Positions 47,783 to 59,081 of a DNA stretch of 64,000 nt are shown here, in pieces. Positions within the stretch are counted from its first letter, which is position 1. Every line of letters begins with the position of its first letter. Below the pieces are notes generated by a model. It worked only from the letters and a program-made list of their open reading frames with translations, was not told where the DNA came from and did no database searches. Location of the stretch: NCBI GenBank assembly GCA_900155495.1, contig FTLJ01000274.1, positions 1 through 64,000 on the forward strand, read 5' to 3'. The DNA comes from Porogramme epimiltina. Its lineage: Eukaryota > Basidiomycota > Agaricomycetes > Polyporales > Polyporaceae. The position numbers were made by a program, and so were the translations under genes.

Positions 47783-49499
47783 CCTCTCTGTAGGTGTGTA
47801 CATGATGCAACATCCCTATCGCGCACGACGAGACCCGTCATAGTCACAGACTCCATTTCGGAGTGTGTTATGGTGTTGCTGTGTTTCTCCTTCCCCGCGA
47901 CAGACCGAGTAGTGCCGTCCTGTATGATAGACTTCAGTATCTCATGACCGATCCCCGCCCTTCCATCTGATTCGTGTTGGCACTGGCTCGCTCAAAGCAC
48001 GTTTTGTCAACAACTGAGCATAGTACATACTGAACCTCGACGAGAGATTCTCCGAGAGCCATCTTTGCCTAAGCGGATCTTCCCCGCCGCCAAAAGGTCA
48101 TCCTCGGGGCGGCAGGAGCGGACGCTGCGATAGCCAGCTTGTGGCGGCGGCGGCAGCTCATCTGAGACAAGTCTGAGACAACTCGACAACCAGTGAGGAA
48201 AGATCTCACGTGATGCCCCGCTTGGCCGATCACTGCGCTACGACGACGCGCCGCTCTTGTCCATCGCTCCATGCGCCCTCTCAGGGCCCAAGATTCAAGT
48301 TGCAGCCCGGAAGGGTACGATAAGGACCACCGTACGTACGTCTGGCCGAGAGAAGCACCGTCCCGTGTCTAACAAGATTCAGGTTATCACCAGAGGCACT
48401 GATAGCGTCCCTGCTACGCCGCTCAGTCTGCGGTCGAGAGCACGACAGGACCGAGTGCCGACAGATCACAGGCTGCAGCATTGTCAACTTGCCCTTCGGC
48501 TCGCGCACGGGTATCGGAGCCTCCCTATGCCCCAGCTTGCAGTACGGGGCTATACCGCTTGCGCGGTCAGCGTGTGATTCGCCGAGCGCAATGGTGACGC
48601 AATGATCAACCCCGCGCTGGCCGTCCGGCGACGAAACCCCAAGCGGTCGTGCGGAGGCCCCAGTGAGGACCCCAAGGACCCGATCACGGATAGTTCGTGA
48701 CCGGGCTGATGGTGTCCGCGCGCCGAAACCTCACTCTAAACCTAGCTTGGTCGGTGTCGGGCACTCGTCGGTTACGGACCGACGGTGGTCGATGGGGTCG
48801 ATGGGACTACGGAGCTTCCGGCACGCGCGATCTGGATGGTTATTTCCCAAACATCCAAGTGGTAAGTGATCCTACGAGTCTCTTGAACGGCGGCCGAGGC
48901 TCTAACCTTTGATCCGTGCCTGCCAGACTCGAAGATCCCTATACCATCCTCATTTTTCGGACGAGCTATGGACGTCTGAGGAACGACCATCCGGACACAG
49001 GGTTGTATTTTACCAGAGCTTCTCTTGTTGAGTTGGTACGTTCCATATTCCGCTAACTATGACTCGTTGGTCTCATCTCAAGTTTCCTAGATGTGAATGA
49101 TGTCGACGGGCTACATCTGCACTACCAATATGATGCTGGCGCAATGTCGAAACACTCAGGTCTCCCACGGCTCGGGCGTGCGCATGCTCTCTGATGTGCG
49201 CTAGACCCTCGTTAGGCACCAAACCGCTCAGGATGAGATCTGCAGGACCATCACCGTATGCGATGCACGACAGTGATGGCTCTCGGGTGTTTCTCCCTCC
49301 CTCAGCTTTCGGCAAGATTTCCCATCTGTGAACGATATGCCCTTCGCCGCATACAGCGTAGCCCACATGGTGGGTGATTCACGCACAGCCCACCGAGCAG
49401 TTGCTATCGAGGCACCACGGCCGAGTAAGTCCCCCAGTGCTCGTGGGATCGCGGATATAATGGTGACCGGCGCGTTAGGTGCAAGGATAGGACCCCACA
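47783..49499. other. Gene-poor gap
   Basis: About 1.7 kb. A coding-like string (EDPYTILIFRTSYGRL, near 48931-48978) stands alone without supporting exons and could be a gene remnant. TATAAT lies near 49455, about 45 nt before the seven-helix copy B ATG. Confidence 0.4.
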
Positions 49500-50788
49500 A
49501 TGCCTGGCCCCTACGCTCCCCCTGGTGAAACCGCCGACGACCTCTGGTTCGAGAAGTCCAACTTCGTTGGCGCCGTCCTCGGTGGTGTTGCATACGGTAC
49601 TTCCACCTCCACCTCCCGTGCCGCTCCACCCTGTTGACCATCCTACCATCTTCCAGGCGTTCATGCAGCCGTCTTTATCGCTTGCTTCACCTCCATCCTC
49701 GGCAGCACACACTCAAGTGCCAAGCAGCGCGCACGGGGTAACTGGCTCCTCGCATTCATCACCCTTCTCTTCGCTCTCGCTACCATCAACGTTGCCTGCA
49801 ACACCCGGTTCACCCAGCTCCAGTTCATCGACAACCGCAACTTCCCTGGAGGCCCCAATGCGTGGCTGTTTGCGTTCTACAGCATCGGCGTGAACACTGC
49901 GGGTAACGCGTCATACGTCATCGCCAACGCTTTCACCGATGGTCTCTTGGTCGGTCCTTTTGCGGTCTCGTTAGTTTGCGCCCAATGCTGACCGGGGACC
50001 TGATGTTCGCAGCTGTGGCGTACGTACGTGGTGTGGAACACGTTGTGGGTCATCGCGTTCCCCTTCCTCGTCTTCCTCGGTTCTACAGGTGAGCGTCGTC
50101 CCCCAATGTCTACTTCCGCCCTTCGTCCGTGCAGACCGCCAGTTTGCTGATTATGGGGTGTTCAGCGATGGGCATCTTGACCCTGTTCCAAGCATCCCGG
50201 CCCGACGCTTCCCTCTGGACACACACCACCATCCAGTTCTCCCTCCCGTACTTCTCCATCTCCATCGCTCTCAACACCCTCCTCACCCTCCTCCTCGTCG
50301 GCCGTCTGCTGTACATGAGCCGGAAAGCGAGCCGGTCTCTGGGACAGCAGCATGCTGCGACGTACATTTCTGTTGCGTCGATGCTTGTGGAGTCTGCTGC
50401 GCCGTACACGATCACGAGCTTGATCTTCATCATCACGTATGCGCGGAACAGCTACGTGCAGAACCTTGTTCTTCCTGTACTGTCTCAGATCATGGTGAGT
50501 AGTGTTATAACGGATGGTCTAGGACGTGTGCTGACTATCTGGGTTGCTCTATAGTGCATCAGCCCCGAGTTCATCATCCTTCGTGTCGCCACCGGTCGCG
50601 CAGTCACAAGCAAGCCGTACAGCAGCTCCCTTCCTTCTCTCCAGGCCGCACCCGGGCACACACCCCACCGCCTCGAGAAGTTCTCTGGGAGCGGCATGAC
50701 GACGATGTCTATGGAGATGTCCAAGGTATCTGGGTCGATGACCTTCGCCGCGTCGTCGAAGTCGGAGATCTACAGCAAGGATGTTTGA
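49500..50788 (+). CDS. Seven-helix fungal membrane protein, copy B
   Basis: Predicted 342 aa. Exons are 49500-49596, 49657-49949, 50013-50088, 50166-50494 and 50555-50788. Hydrophobic segments at about 20-45, 60-80, 98-125, 138-163, 182-208, 222-243 and 255-275 give a seven-pass topology with the C-terminus in the cytosol. The tail is Ser/Thr/Met-rich and ends EIYSKDV. Exons 1-4 and introns 1, 2 and 4 are almost base-for-base the same as copy A (for example two differences in the 60-nt first intron), whereas intron 3 and the last two thirds of exon 5 are different. Function unknown; such proteins have been suggested as receptors only by topology. Confidence 0.83.
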
Positions 50789-51360
50789 GTCGGGCCGGGG
50801 TTTCGCGTCTCTTCACTACTTTATTATTGGTGTCAACCGCCTTGCATTCACTCGTCGATAGTTGCCTCTACGCCGATGTGTTACCACTCCTTCATCTCTT
50901 CCTCGAGCCCGCAGACGCTTTCGTCGACAGGCTCAGAGATTATTTATTACCTATACGTACTCGATCTCTATCTCATCAGTCGACTACACTGTATTCCCTT
51001 TTGTTTATCAGCCTTGACATGTTCGCAGGCCAGTCCAATGTTGTAGGTAATAAATACACCATCCCAACGACTTTATGAGTTCCGCCTGGTGTGTCGTGGC
51101 AACTAGTGAAACTCAGCGTGTTTTACGTGAGATAGTTATGTCTTACGGCGTGCCAGTCCATCTGAACTTCAATATGAGCTAAGCTACTTGAAACGAGCCT
51201 GACGACACTAAAACCCAGTAGCAATATACGTTGTTGTGATACGAACATAGAGCTACCACTCATGCGAGAGATCGGTGTAGTGGGAAAGCATCATATTACA
51301 TTTATGCAGCCTCTGGGAGACCACGGATACAGAATATGTGTGACAAATGATATACAAAGA
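50789..51360. other. Convergent spacer
   Basis: 3'UTRs of the seven-helix protein (+) and GNAT copy C (-). Nothing else recognised. Confidence 0.45.
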
Positions 51361-52414
51361 CTACTCGGCCTTCTCGGTATGCTTGATAAATACGCCATGC
51401 TCGAAGCTCGACCCCTCAGCAATCCAAGGGATTGTTCCTTGTCCCGCCATCGTGTATCCAACGGCCTCGTAGTACTTAGCCGCGTCCTGGCAACACAGAT
51501 GAGCGACGACGATACCACGTGAGGAAATGTTCTCACCCCCTTAACCATGGTCTCCAAACAGGTAGGGACGCCAGCTGCGCGAGCCTACGGCACCATCAAA
51601 AGAAGTCAATAATCATGTGCCACAGCCGCACACATGCTACCCACCTTCTCTTCACCTGCCTTCAGGAGAGCTTTCCCTACGCCTTTCTTCTGGCACGACC
51701 TCTTCACGCCAATGAGTTGGAGATGATACGAGCCACGCTTCACGTCGGGACCGAGGATGTCCTTGTCGAGGCCGTTGTAGGCTTCCAACATCTGGTGTCC
51801 CATTACCACGTTCGTCAGCGATCATACCGCAAAAAGCATGTACGGACACACCTTCGTCCAATAGTCACGAGTGGGCTGATCCAGCTTCTCCATAAGCTGG
51901 TTCCACCCCATGTTGAGTTGTTTCTCACTGTGACGTTCTAAGTTGACTCGACACGTGCGTGAGATCAGACAACTCACGTCGACAGCCACCATTGACCCGG
52001 TCCAAACCTAAGGGTTATTAAGATCGACTATTCGAAGCCGATGGACGCATGGACTTACCAAACTGCAACGCCAACCACTCCCTCATCAGGAAGCTCAGCG
52101 ACGTGAACTTCTCCCTCGCCCGTGAGCGCAGCGTCCACGTGCGCGTGGTGCATCGGCAATTGGAGTGACTTGTCGTTCATAAGCGCACCAGCAAAGAACT
52201 CTGAAACGCAAAGGGATATATGGACCATCAGGTCGAGACGACAGCTGTGTGACGATCGAGGATGACCCACGGTAGTTGAATGCATCCGCCAACACCTCGC
52301 AATAAGCCTCAACCTCCTCCTCTGAAACCACCTTCAGACAAATGTACAATGCAGATCACAGACGACACAACACTCACTCGAGGGGTTTATCACTTGGCGG
52401 ACCTGCACAGACAT
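51361..52414 (-). CDS. GNAT-family N-acetyltransferase, copy C (intact)
   Basis: Predicted acetyl-CoA-dependent acetyltransferase of about 230 aa in about eight short exons. Order: MSVQVRQVINPS, KEEVEAYCEVLADAFNY, QFFAGALMNDKSLQLPMHHAH to EGVVGVAVW, FGPGQWWLST, a block around MGWNQLMEKLDQPTRDYWTK, MLEAYNGLDKDILGPDVKRG, acetyl-CoA site LQLIGVKRSCQKKGVGKALL (R-x-x-x-G-x-G), ARAAGVPTCLETM, and AAKYYEAVGYTMAGQGTIPW ending KHTEKAE. All splice sites are GT-AG in my reading, unlike copy A. Start ATG at 52414, with the first exon of only about 37 nt. Substrate cannot be predicted; relatives acetylate small amines, amino acids or peptides. Confidence 0.78.
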
Positions 52415-53720
52415 GGCTTCAGTGTAGCGCGGGTTGGGCGTCTGGGGGAGAACGTTGCAAAGGGGAGGAGTGGATGGAGGGCGTGTTCCGATGAGCTCTA
52501 TATCTACTCAACGGGGCACAGGTACTTACTCTGATCCGCTGGAATGTAGGTCAAGGCCGTGGTCGGGGGATGGGCGGCGCCGGCATCTGGCGCTTGACGG
52601 CCTTCGATGCACACTGCGACTCCAACAGCGCTCACTGATTGCATCGTCCACACGTTCGACGCTCCGGATCCAGCTTCAAGCGCACGAAGGACCCTGGACA
52701 CCTAGGACAGTTCGAGGGCGGAACTCCCGTAAGGCTAGGGAACCGTGATCTATCAACTAGATATCTTGTTTTCTTTTGCAAAACACGCAAACCCAGTAGC
52801 TTCGATTGATGATCAAGCCACTGGTTCACTCTTCTAAGCATTTCCCAGCCAATAGCTCGAGGGTCTCATCACTCACCAACAACTGTGACCACACGACTCC
52901 AAACCGGACCATGATCTTCTGGCCGGGTATACACCCTCGATAGCCGGGCTTCTTCGAGGGAATGAGAAGCTCCCATCCCCCTTGTTGACAACTCCTGTCC
53001 CTTGCTAAGAGCGCTGTTCAACCGCTGACGCAACCCCGTACGATGGCGAAATAGAGCCAAATGAAAGGAGGGAGACAGTACGGCATACATCATACACAAA
53101 TGGCCCGCATCGGTGCCAGCATGATCGCCATAGCCTCTTCTCTCCTCCGCCCAGAACCCGAGCTATCATCGCCGCGTGTGCCCTAAATTACAGGCGGCAG
53201 GGAAGTACGTACTGATGGGAGAATGTATGGGTCGTCCGAATCAACGCTTTAGGTCTGCAGTTTGAAGCTCTGAAGCTTGGCTCGGTGTAGACTTGGGCCT
53301 TAACTTTTACTTGCTGGAGTGGAATAGGACTGTCGAGAAATACGTTGTGCAGCGCAGAGTCATCCAAGGAGATACGGCGGCTTTCGCCCTGTGTGGAGGC
53401 CTGAAAGCTCCGGGCCAGCGGGCGCCAGCGGGTTGACTAGCTGCAACGCGCTCAGATAATCTTGATATGGCAAAACAAAACACCGATACAACTTCCGAGC
53501 TGATCGCCCGTTATGACAAACGATCCACCGCACCTCTCTTCTACGACTTTCAAGAGCCAAGTCTGCATATTTAGTACCATCTAACTGTCATATATATCTA
53601 CAAGCAGCGTAAGGATGGCCATTGGTTTCTTTCACTGTATTCTTACCCTCATAGATCTAGCCTATAGGCACAACCTCAACATTAGATCTTTCCCTGACAC
53701 TCTACGGGCTCTGTTAACAA
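52415..53720. other. Divergent intergenic gap, right edge of the duplicated island
   Basis: About 1.3 kb with short frames only. Promoters of GNAT copy C and of the WD40-like gene are expected here. Confidence 0.4.
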
Positions 53721-56111
53721 ATGTCGCAGGGGGCTGATAGTAGTATGGCCCCACCAGAACGGCAAGGGCCGTGGCTGAACCATCTCGACGGTCTGTTGGC
53801 ACACTTTCGGACAATGATAGACATCGAGGGTTTCGGAGAGAACGACAAAGAAGAGAAGATTTTCTTAAAGATCCTACAAGATACTATAGAAGTTGTCCGC
53901 AACGCCGAGAAGCAACGTGCCCGCGACTTGTCTCATGTCGTAGAACGCGCTCACGCTGTCATCAGTGAAGCACTCAAATATGCCTACCATGAACCCGGCA
54001 ACTTCGAGAGCGTCCCCCTTTTTGCCTACTCAAGCGCTCTCCCAAAAGTGACCGACAGCTTACAGATGGCTGGTACGCAGGGGGAAAGTCTTCCTCTACG
54101 TCACTGACATGATTTTCTCAAAGGATCTGATATCATCGAGAGCTTCATGGACTTTTACACCCGGTATCTTCAACCCGGTGCTCGTACGTCACCTCTACCC
54201 TAGATCATGGTACAGAGTTCCTGATACCCCCCTTTCCAATAGCTCGACCAGAGCTCCCGGACTTCGCCAAGACCAAGTCTTGGATCGCTTCTCCGCGGCC
54301 ATATCCACAGTCGACACGTCTTTCTCGATTCCGTGACAATACGCCGGCGAGCCCTTCAAGCGCAACGCCCCTAGCGCAATCGGTATTTCAGGCCCGTGCA
54401 CAACTCAGCGTCGGCTTCCTCAAGCCACCTTTGGCAATGTCGATCTCCTCTGGAGGTTCCATTCTCGCCATGTCACTCACCGCTGGGTATCGCGATTACA
54501 ATCCCGTCTTGACGTACTACCGCCTTCCAGACAGCGACTGGGACCTCAAGTACGGCCAGCACGCTTACCATATGGAACCGGGCCTGTCTAGCTTTGGAAA
54601 TCACCTCACCACCGACGAAGACCGGAGTCTGATCTGGATGGCGGACCATAAACGGGTGAAGTCGTTCTCCTGGGCGAACACTACCGACAACGACGATCCT
54701 CCAACGAAGCTTCCGAATGTCCACACGTTGAACTGTGGCGACGAGGAATACAAGGGTCCAATCGCAGTCCTTCCCGGCGGTCGCCTCGCACGAGCAGGCA
54801 AAGGTCGCGCGGCGATCTGGAACATCGACGCGCTGGAGACGCACCAGGACCTCCCTGCAGGTGCGCATCTCGGAGGAACCTTCGACCCCGAGGGCTCATG
54901 GAGAAACAAGAGACCTATCGAGCTGTCGGCGGGCAGTGTGCCATACACGGTGGTGGCGTTCGCTGACGACACGACGTACGAGCCCATGGTGTGGCACTAT
55001 CACTCGGACACGGGCCATCTTCTGTGCGGCGAGCGGCAGGTCGAAACGCAGGGGTACTCGTGCGTCGCGCTGGACCTGAACGACGGCGGGCGCCGCGCCG
55101 CGCGCTACCTGGGCCACGGACACGACGTGGAGCACTTCGCGACGAGCGCGGGGGACCCGAACGTGTTCTGGACGTCGTGCGCGGACGGCGCTGCGCGGAT
55201 GTTCGACGTGCGTCGGCCGTTGCCTGTGCTCACCCTGGTCACGGAATCCAACGGGGAAGCTTGCGCGGATGTCGTGTGGGTACACCCCGATGGGATTCCC
55301 GGTGGGTGCTCTTCGTGTATTTCCGAACATGAGATGGTTCTTAAAGCCTATCTTTGCAATACAGCGTTATTCACTGGGGCAGAGCGGTCACAGCAAGTCA
55401 AGTTGTGGGACATTCGCTCGCGTGCATGCGTTTATGAACTCTCTACTGGAAACAACGGGGTTAAGTCGATGGTATGGCACGACCGTCTCTCGCAACTCAT
55501 CGTTGCAACGGAGCGTGGTACCGGATATGGCGCGGGGGCCCCCAATTCCTTTAGGGCCGCGAAGATCCCTCCATGGGCCACACGCCAAGCTGTCAAGGAT
55601 GCCGCCAATGCACTAAACAACGTTGTCAACACAGCGAGTCCTGGTGCGTCACAGCCCGAGGCGAACGAGCCCAACTCTCCGGCAGTGAGAAGCGCTCCTC
55701 TTCAGCGCGATTGCGAAGACGACGAGGAAGCGAGTATTTCAGACAGCGGGTCCGAGGAGGAAGGCGAGGGTGAAGATGAGGATGAGGAGTCTGAAGATGA
55801 TGACGAGGGGTCCCAAGACGAAGACTACGAGTCCGACTCCGCCGAGGAGATGTCCGAAGACCAGGAGGATGATCCTGACGATATCGACGAACAATACTCT
55901 AAAGACAAGCGATGGATCACCCGAGCGTTCCACAATGAGAGGTTCTTCGGATATGCATACGACGCAGGAACTTCTGTCCTCAGTGGGTGCACCTCTTCGT
56001 CTCATGTGTGACGGAATCAGTGAGCTTAGTATGTCATCAGTGTGGTATCAGTTCAGGGAGAAACCGGATTGGCGTATGCCTCATACCTGGGATGCATGGA
56101 ATTCGTTTTAG
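53721..56111 (+). CDS. WD40-repeat-like protein with acidic C-terminal region
   Basis: Predicted 719 aa. Exons are 53721-54072, 54124-54183, 54243-55301, 55365-55982 and 56041-56111; phases close. Residues 1-140 are helical and charged (FGENDKEEKIFLKILQDTIE). A linker rich in Ser/Pro follows, then a beta-propeller-like region with degenerate repeats: RAAIWNIDALETHQDL, FWTSCADGAARMFDVRRP and VKLWDIRSRACVYELSTG. After that comes a long Asp/Glu/Ser tract (about residues 600-660) and the tail KPDWRMPHTWDAWNSF, supplied by a small last exon. WD40 assignment rests on these few WD-like dipeptides and spacing. Such proteins act as scaffolds. No partner can be named. Confidence 0.75.
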
Positions 56112-56304
56112 GATCTACGCATATCTTTTCCGTGTTTCATTAGAAATGTTGTACTTTTATACTTTTGAGGATGATGCGTCCGACGACCCAACCTGAGTGA
56201 AAGTTCACGGCAATTTATACAAATTTTGCATTCGAGTCGACTTCACAACTATGGCCCCGGGCATGATACATGAGCTTCGAGACTATATACGTACACGCGC
56301 GATG

Positions 56305-57328
56305 TTATATGTCATGAGTGAGGAAATCTCCAACATGTTTCATGTACAACTCCCTCTCCTCGTACTGCGGCATGTGGCTCGATTCCGAGAATGTGTACCA
56401 CTTGACTTTCGATTGAATCTCTTTGAAGAAAGGTTCGACGACACTGTCCTGAGCCTCATCGTAGCGTCCGTTGAGAAGCAGGGTTGGCACCGAGATCTTA
56501 TGAAGCTCAGGAATGACGGACCACTCCTTCAAAGAGCCCGTTATATGAAACTCCGATGGACCATTCCTGGAAAGTGTTACGTTCAGCGACAAGGTTGCTG
56601 CTCGTCACAAGAAACTCACATCGTGTAGTAGACCGTTGGATCCTTCGCGAGCTCCGCGAATGTGTCCGTCACGTCTTTAGGCATTGGGTTTAGACGGCAG
56701 ACATGGCGAGCGTAGAACACCTCCATGGCGTCCTGGTATTCCTTCGAGTCCGTAGTTCCATCCTTCTCATGCTTGGTCAGAGTATCCTTTGACACCGGGT
56801 CAGTTTCGTCAACGCCTCTGGTAAGGGGAAGGATAGCCTCACCTGCACATCCCTGGGAAGAGCGAGACGGAGGCGGTTGGCTGTCTCGACCCAGAGCACC
56901 ATGCTCGCCGGCGAGTTGGAGATAACGAGTCGACGCAGCCCCTTCGGCTGGGTCGTCGCAAACCGCGAGCCGAGCATACCGCCCCACGACTGTCCGAGCA
57001 CATCGTAGTTGTCATGAATGTCAAGATGGTCGAGGAGGTTATGCAACTCGTCGATGAAAAGCTGCTCCGTCCAAAAGCTCGTGTCCCCATTTTTCTCCTG
57101 TAGATGGGTGGAGCGTCCGCATCCAATCTGGTCGTAGAGGATCACCGGGATCTCATGCGTCTTGACGAGATCGGCGATGGAGAGGAGATAACTGTGTGTG
57201 ACGCCGGGACCACCATGGAGGACGACGAGAGGCACCCGGGTGCTCGACTTGATGTCTCCGAAGACCTTGTACCAAGTCTTGCAGGTCTTTTCGATGCCAG
57301 AGATCTTGAATTCGACTTCTCCCTCCAT
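56305..57328 (-). CDS. Proline-iminopeptidase-like alpha/beta hydrolase, third member
   Basis: Predicted 304 aa. Exons are 57328-56843, 56786-56620 and 56566-56305; phases close. HGGPG at 38-42, [12 protein letters not shown], nucleophile elbow GQSWGG with Ser114, [10 protein letters not shown] carrying the acid, and [13 protein letters not shown] carrying the His. The start chosen is the ATG in ACC-ATG-GAG context at 57328; the open frame continues upstream only through a GTG. It belongs to the same family as the hydrolases at 31.1 and 41.4 kb but is much more diverged and has different intron positions, so it is not part of the recent duplication. No signal peptide, so cytosolic. A TATATAAAG lies about 50 nt upstream. 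Confidence 0.86.
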
Positions 57329-59081
57329 GGTGAGTGATAACACAGCGGGATCTAAAGTGGGCACTCACGGTGGCGGCTTTATATATGTAAATCTCTCCGA
57401 TGCTATTCGGAGCGCAGCCCACGTGCTATCGCCGAGTCGATGTATGCATGTGCAACCGATAGGAATACGAAATCCGTTTCGGAGCATTAAATTTAGGCCA
57501 TTGTATTAGGCTGCAGCTCCAGTGAGATGCAGAACTTAAGTACACCTTAGTAACTCCGAGCCCGACTCTAGAAGCATAAGCACACGTACCGAGTTCCAAC
57601 TCCCCAGAGTCGCCTATCCCAGCTCGTTTTCCAGGCCCCCACGGCAGGGGGTCTGCTATCAACCACTTGCAAGCCAATGCCTTCGGTGGATTATCTTGAA
57701 ATCGAGCACGAAACTGAGACCATTCTTACACGTCGGATTGTTGCTTGATTCGTTGATTATTCTGAGTCAATTTGGGGGCACAGGGAGCCATAGGGGAACA
57801 CGCGAAGATAGGAGGTAGACGCAAGCGATCATAGCAGAGATGAAAGCGATGGTGGCAGAGATCCGTGAGGGTAGTGGGCCGCATGTAGTGCACTGTCAAG
57901 CATATCGAAACACGCAACTCGGCAACGCGATACGCCACTATTATGAGGCGGGCTTTCGGGCTTTATTCCTTCCTTTTACCTAGCCGGTAAGTTAATCATC
58001 CACGATCACTCGTATTCCCACGTGCTCAGTGTGATCACATACCTTCACTTTCATGCACTTGCAAGTCTGTTCCTGTCACCAACATTCACAGCGTTTTATC
58101 CAGATGGTAGATAATTTGCTCCCAGGTACCTAGCCAGTATGGCCCAGTCCTGTGATCACTCATGTCCACTCAGCACGACGGTCATGCCTCTCTGAGCGCA
58201 GCATGTGCGCAGTCGTGCATCTCCGAGCGTAGCGCACACATAGTCATGCATCTCCGAGCGCAGCGCAGGTAGGGGTTTGAGCGGGGGCATGCAGCGTGTG
58301 GAAGGAGTCGCAATAGAACCATGCTCAGTGCGTGCTTGCTCACCCCCGGAGGGCGATGGCGTAGAGGAGGAAGGGGAGAGCTTGAGGGACTCTGAGGGCG
58401 CCATGGTGGGGGGTGAAGAGAAGGCAAAAGGCGCGGATGCGGCGGGGTGGGTGCGGGAGTGGACGCGGCGAATGGGGAGGCGGGTGGGGTGGTTGAGGCC
58501 CCGGGAAACGGCAGCGCGACGCTCGAGGAGTCACCGTTCCACCGCGCAGAGTCGCTTGCAGTCGTTCCCTTCCGCACGGCATGACGGACGGCATAGCGAG
58601 CAGGGCGGGCGGGCACGGTGGGTTCGCACCCACGGCCGGAGCTGGCGAAATGCACGCTCCCGCTGGCACATAGAAGACATAAACAACTTCCCCGTTAGGC
58701 AAGTGCGTAGCAGTCACCAGAAAGAGCCGTTCAGTGGGCATTAGGCTTGCTGGATGCCTAGCGCTGATATTCTTTTAAGTAAGATACATCCAAGCATCTG
58801 CGACGGGGGACTTTTTTCACACCTAGTAGAGTAGAATATACAAATGGCCTGACAGGAAAGCGACAACAAGACAAAGCAGGTAGGGTATAATACATTCTGT
58901 ACGGTCGCACATTAGAAGCTACACCAAGCTCAGAAACGAAACGAAACAGCTCACCGTACATTAATAAGAATAACGCGGAAGGTACCCTCTGACAAGACTT
59001 CAATCCAAAGTCCGGTCCACACATCTTCCACTATCCGAATCCCGATCCCTCTCCTAATTGCACCAAACGTGTACACGCAGC
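57329..59081. other. Intergenic gap
   Basis: About 1.75 kb. Contains the small tandem repeat at 58182-58270. A purine-rich stretch at about 58330-58540 gives long but low-complexity open frames on both strands, which I do not accept as genes. Confidence 0.45.
58182..58270 (+). repeat. Imperfect 31-nt tandem repeat
   Basis: About 2.8 units with the shared core CATCTCCGAGCG-AGCGCA (the first unit reads CCTCTCTGAGCG). Unit length 31 nt. No function apparent. Confidence 0.6.

Noticed and set aside
58277..58744. 155-codon plus-strand open frame and its antisense partner
   Set aside because: Purine-biased low-complexity sequence open on both strands; no domain.
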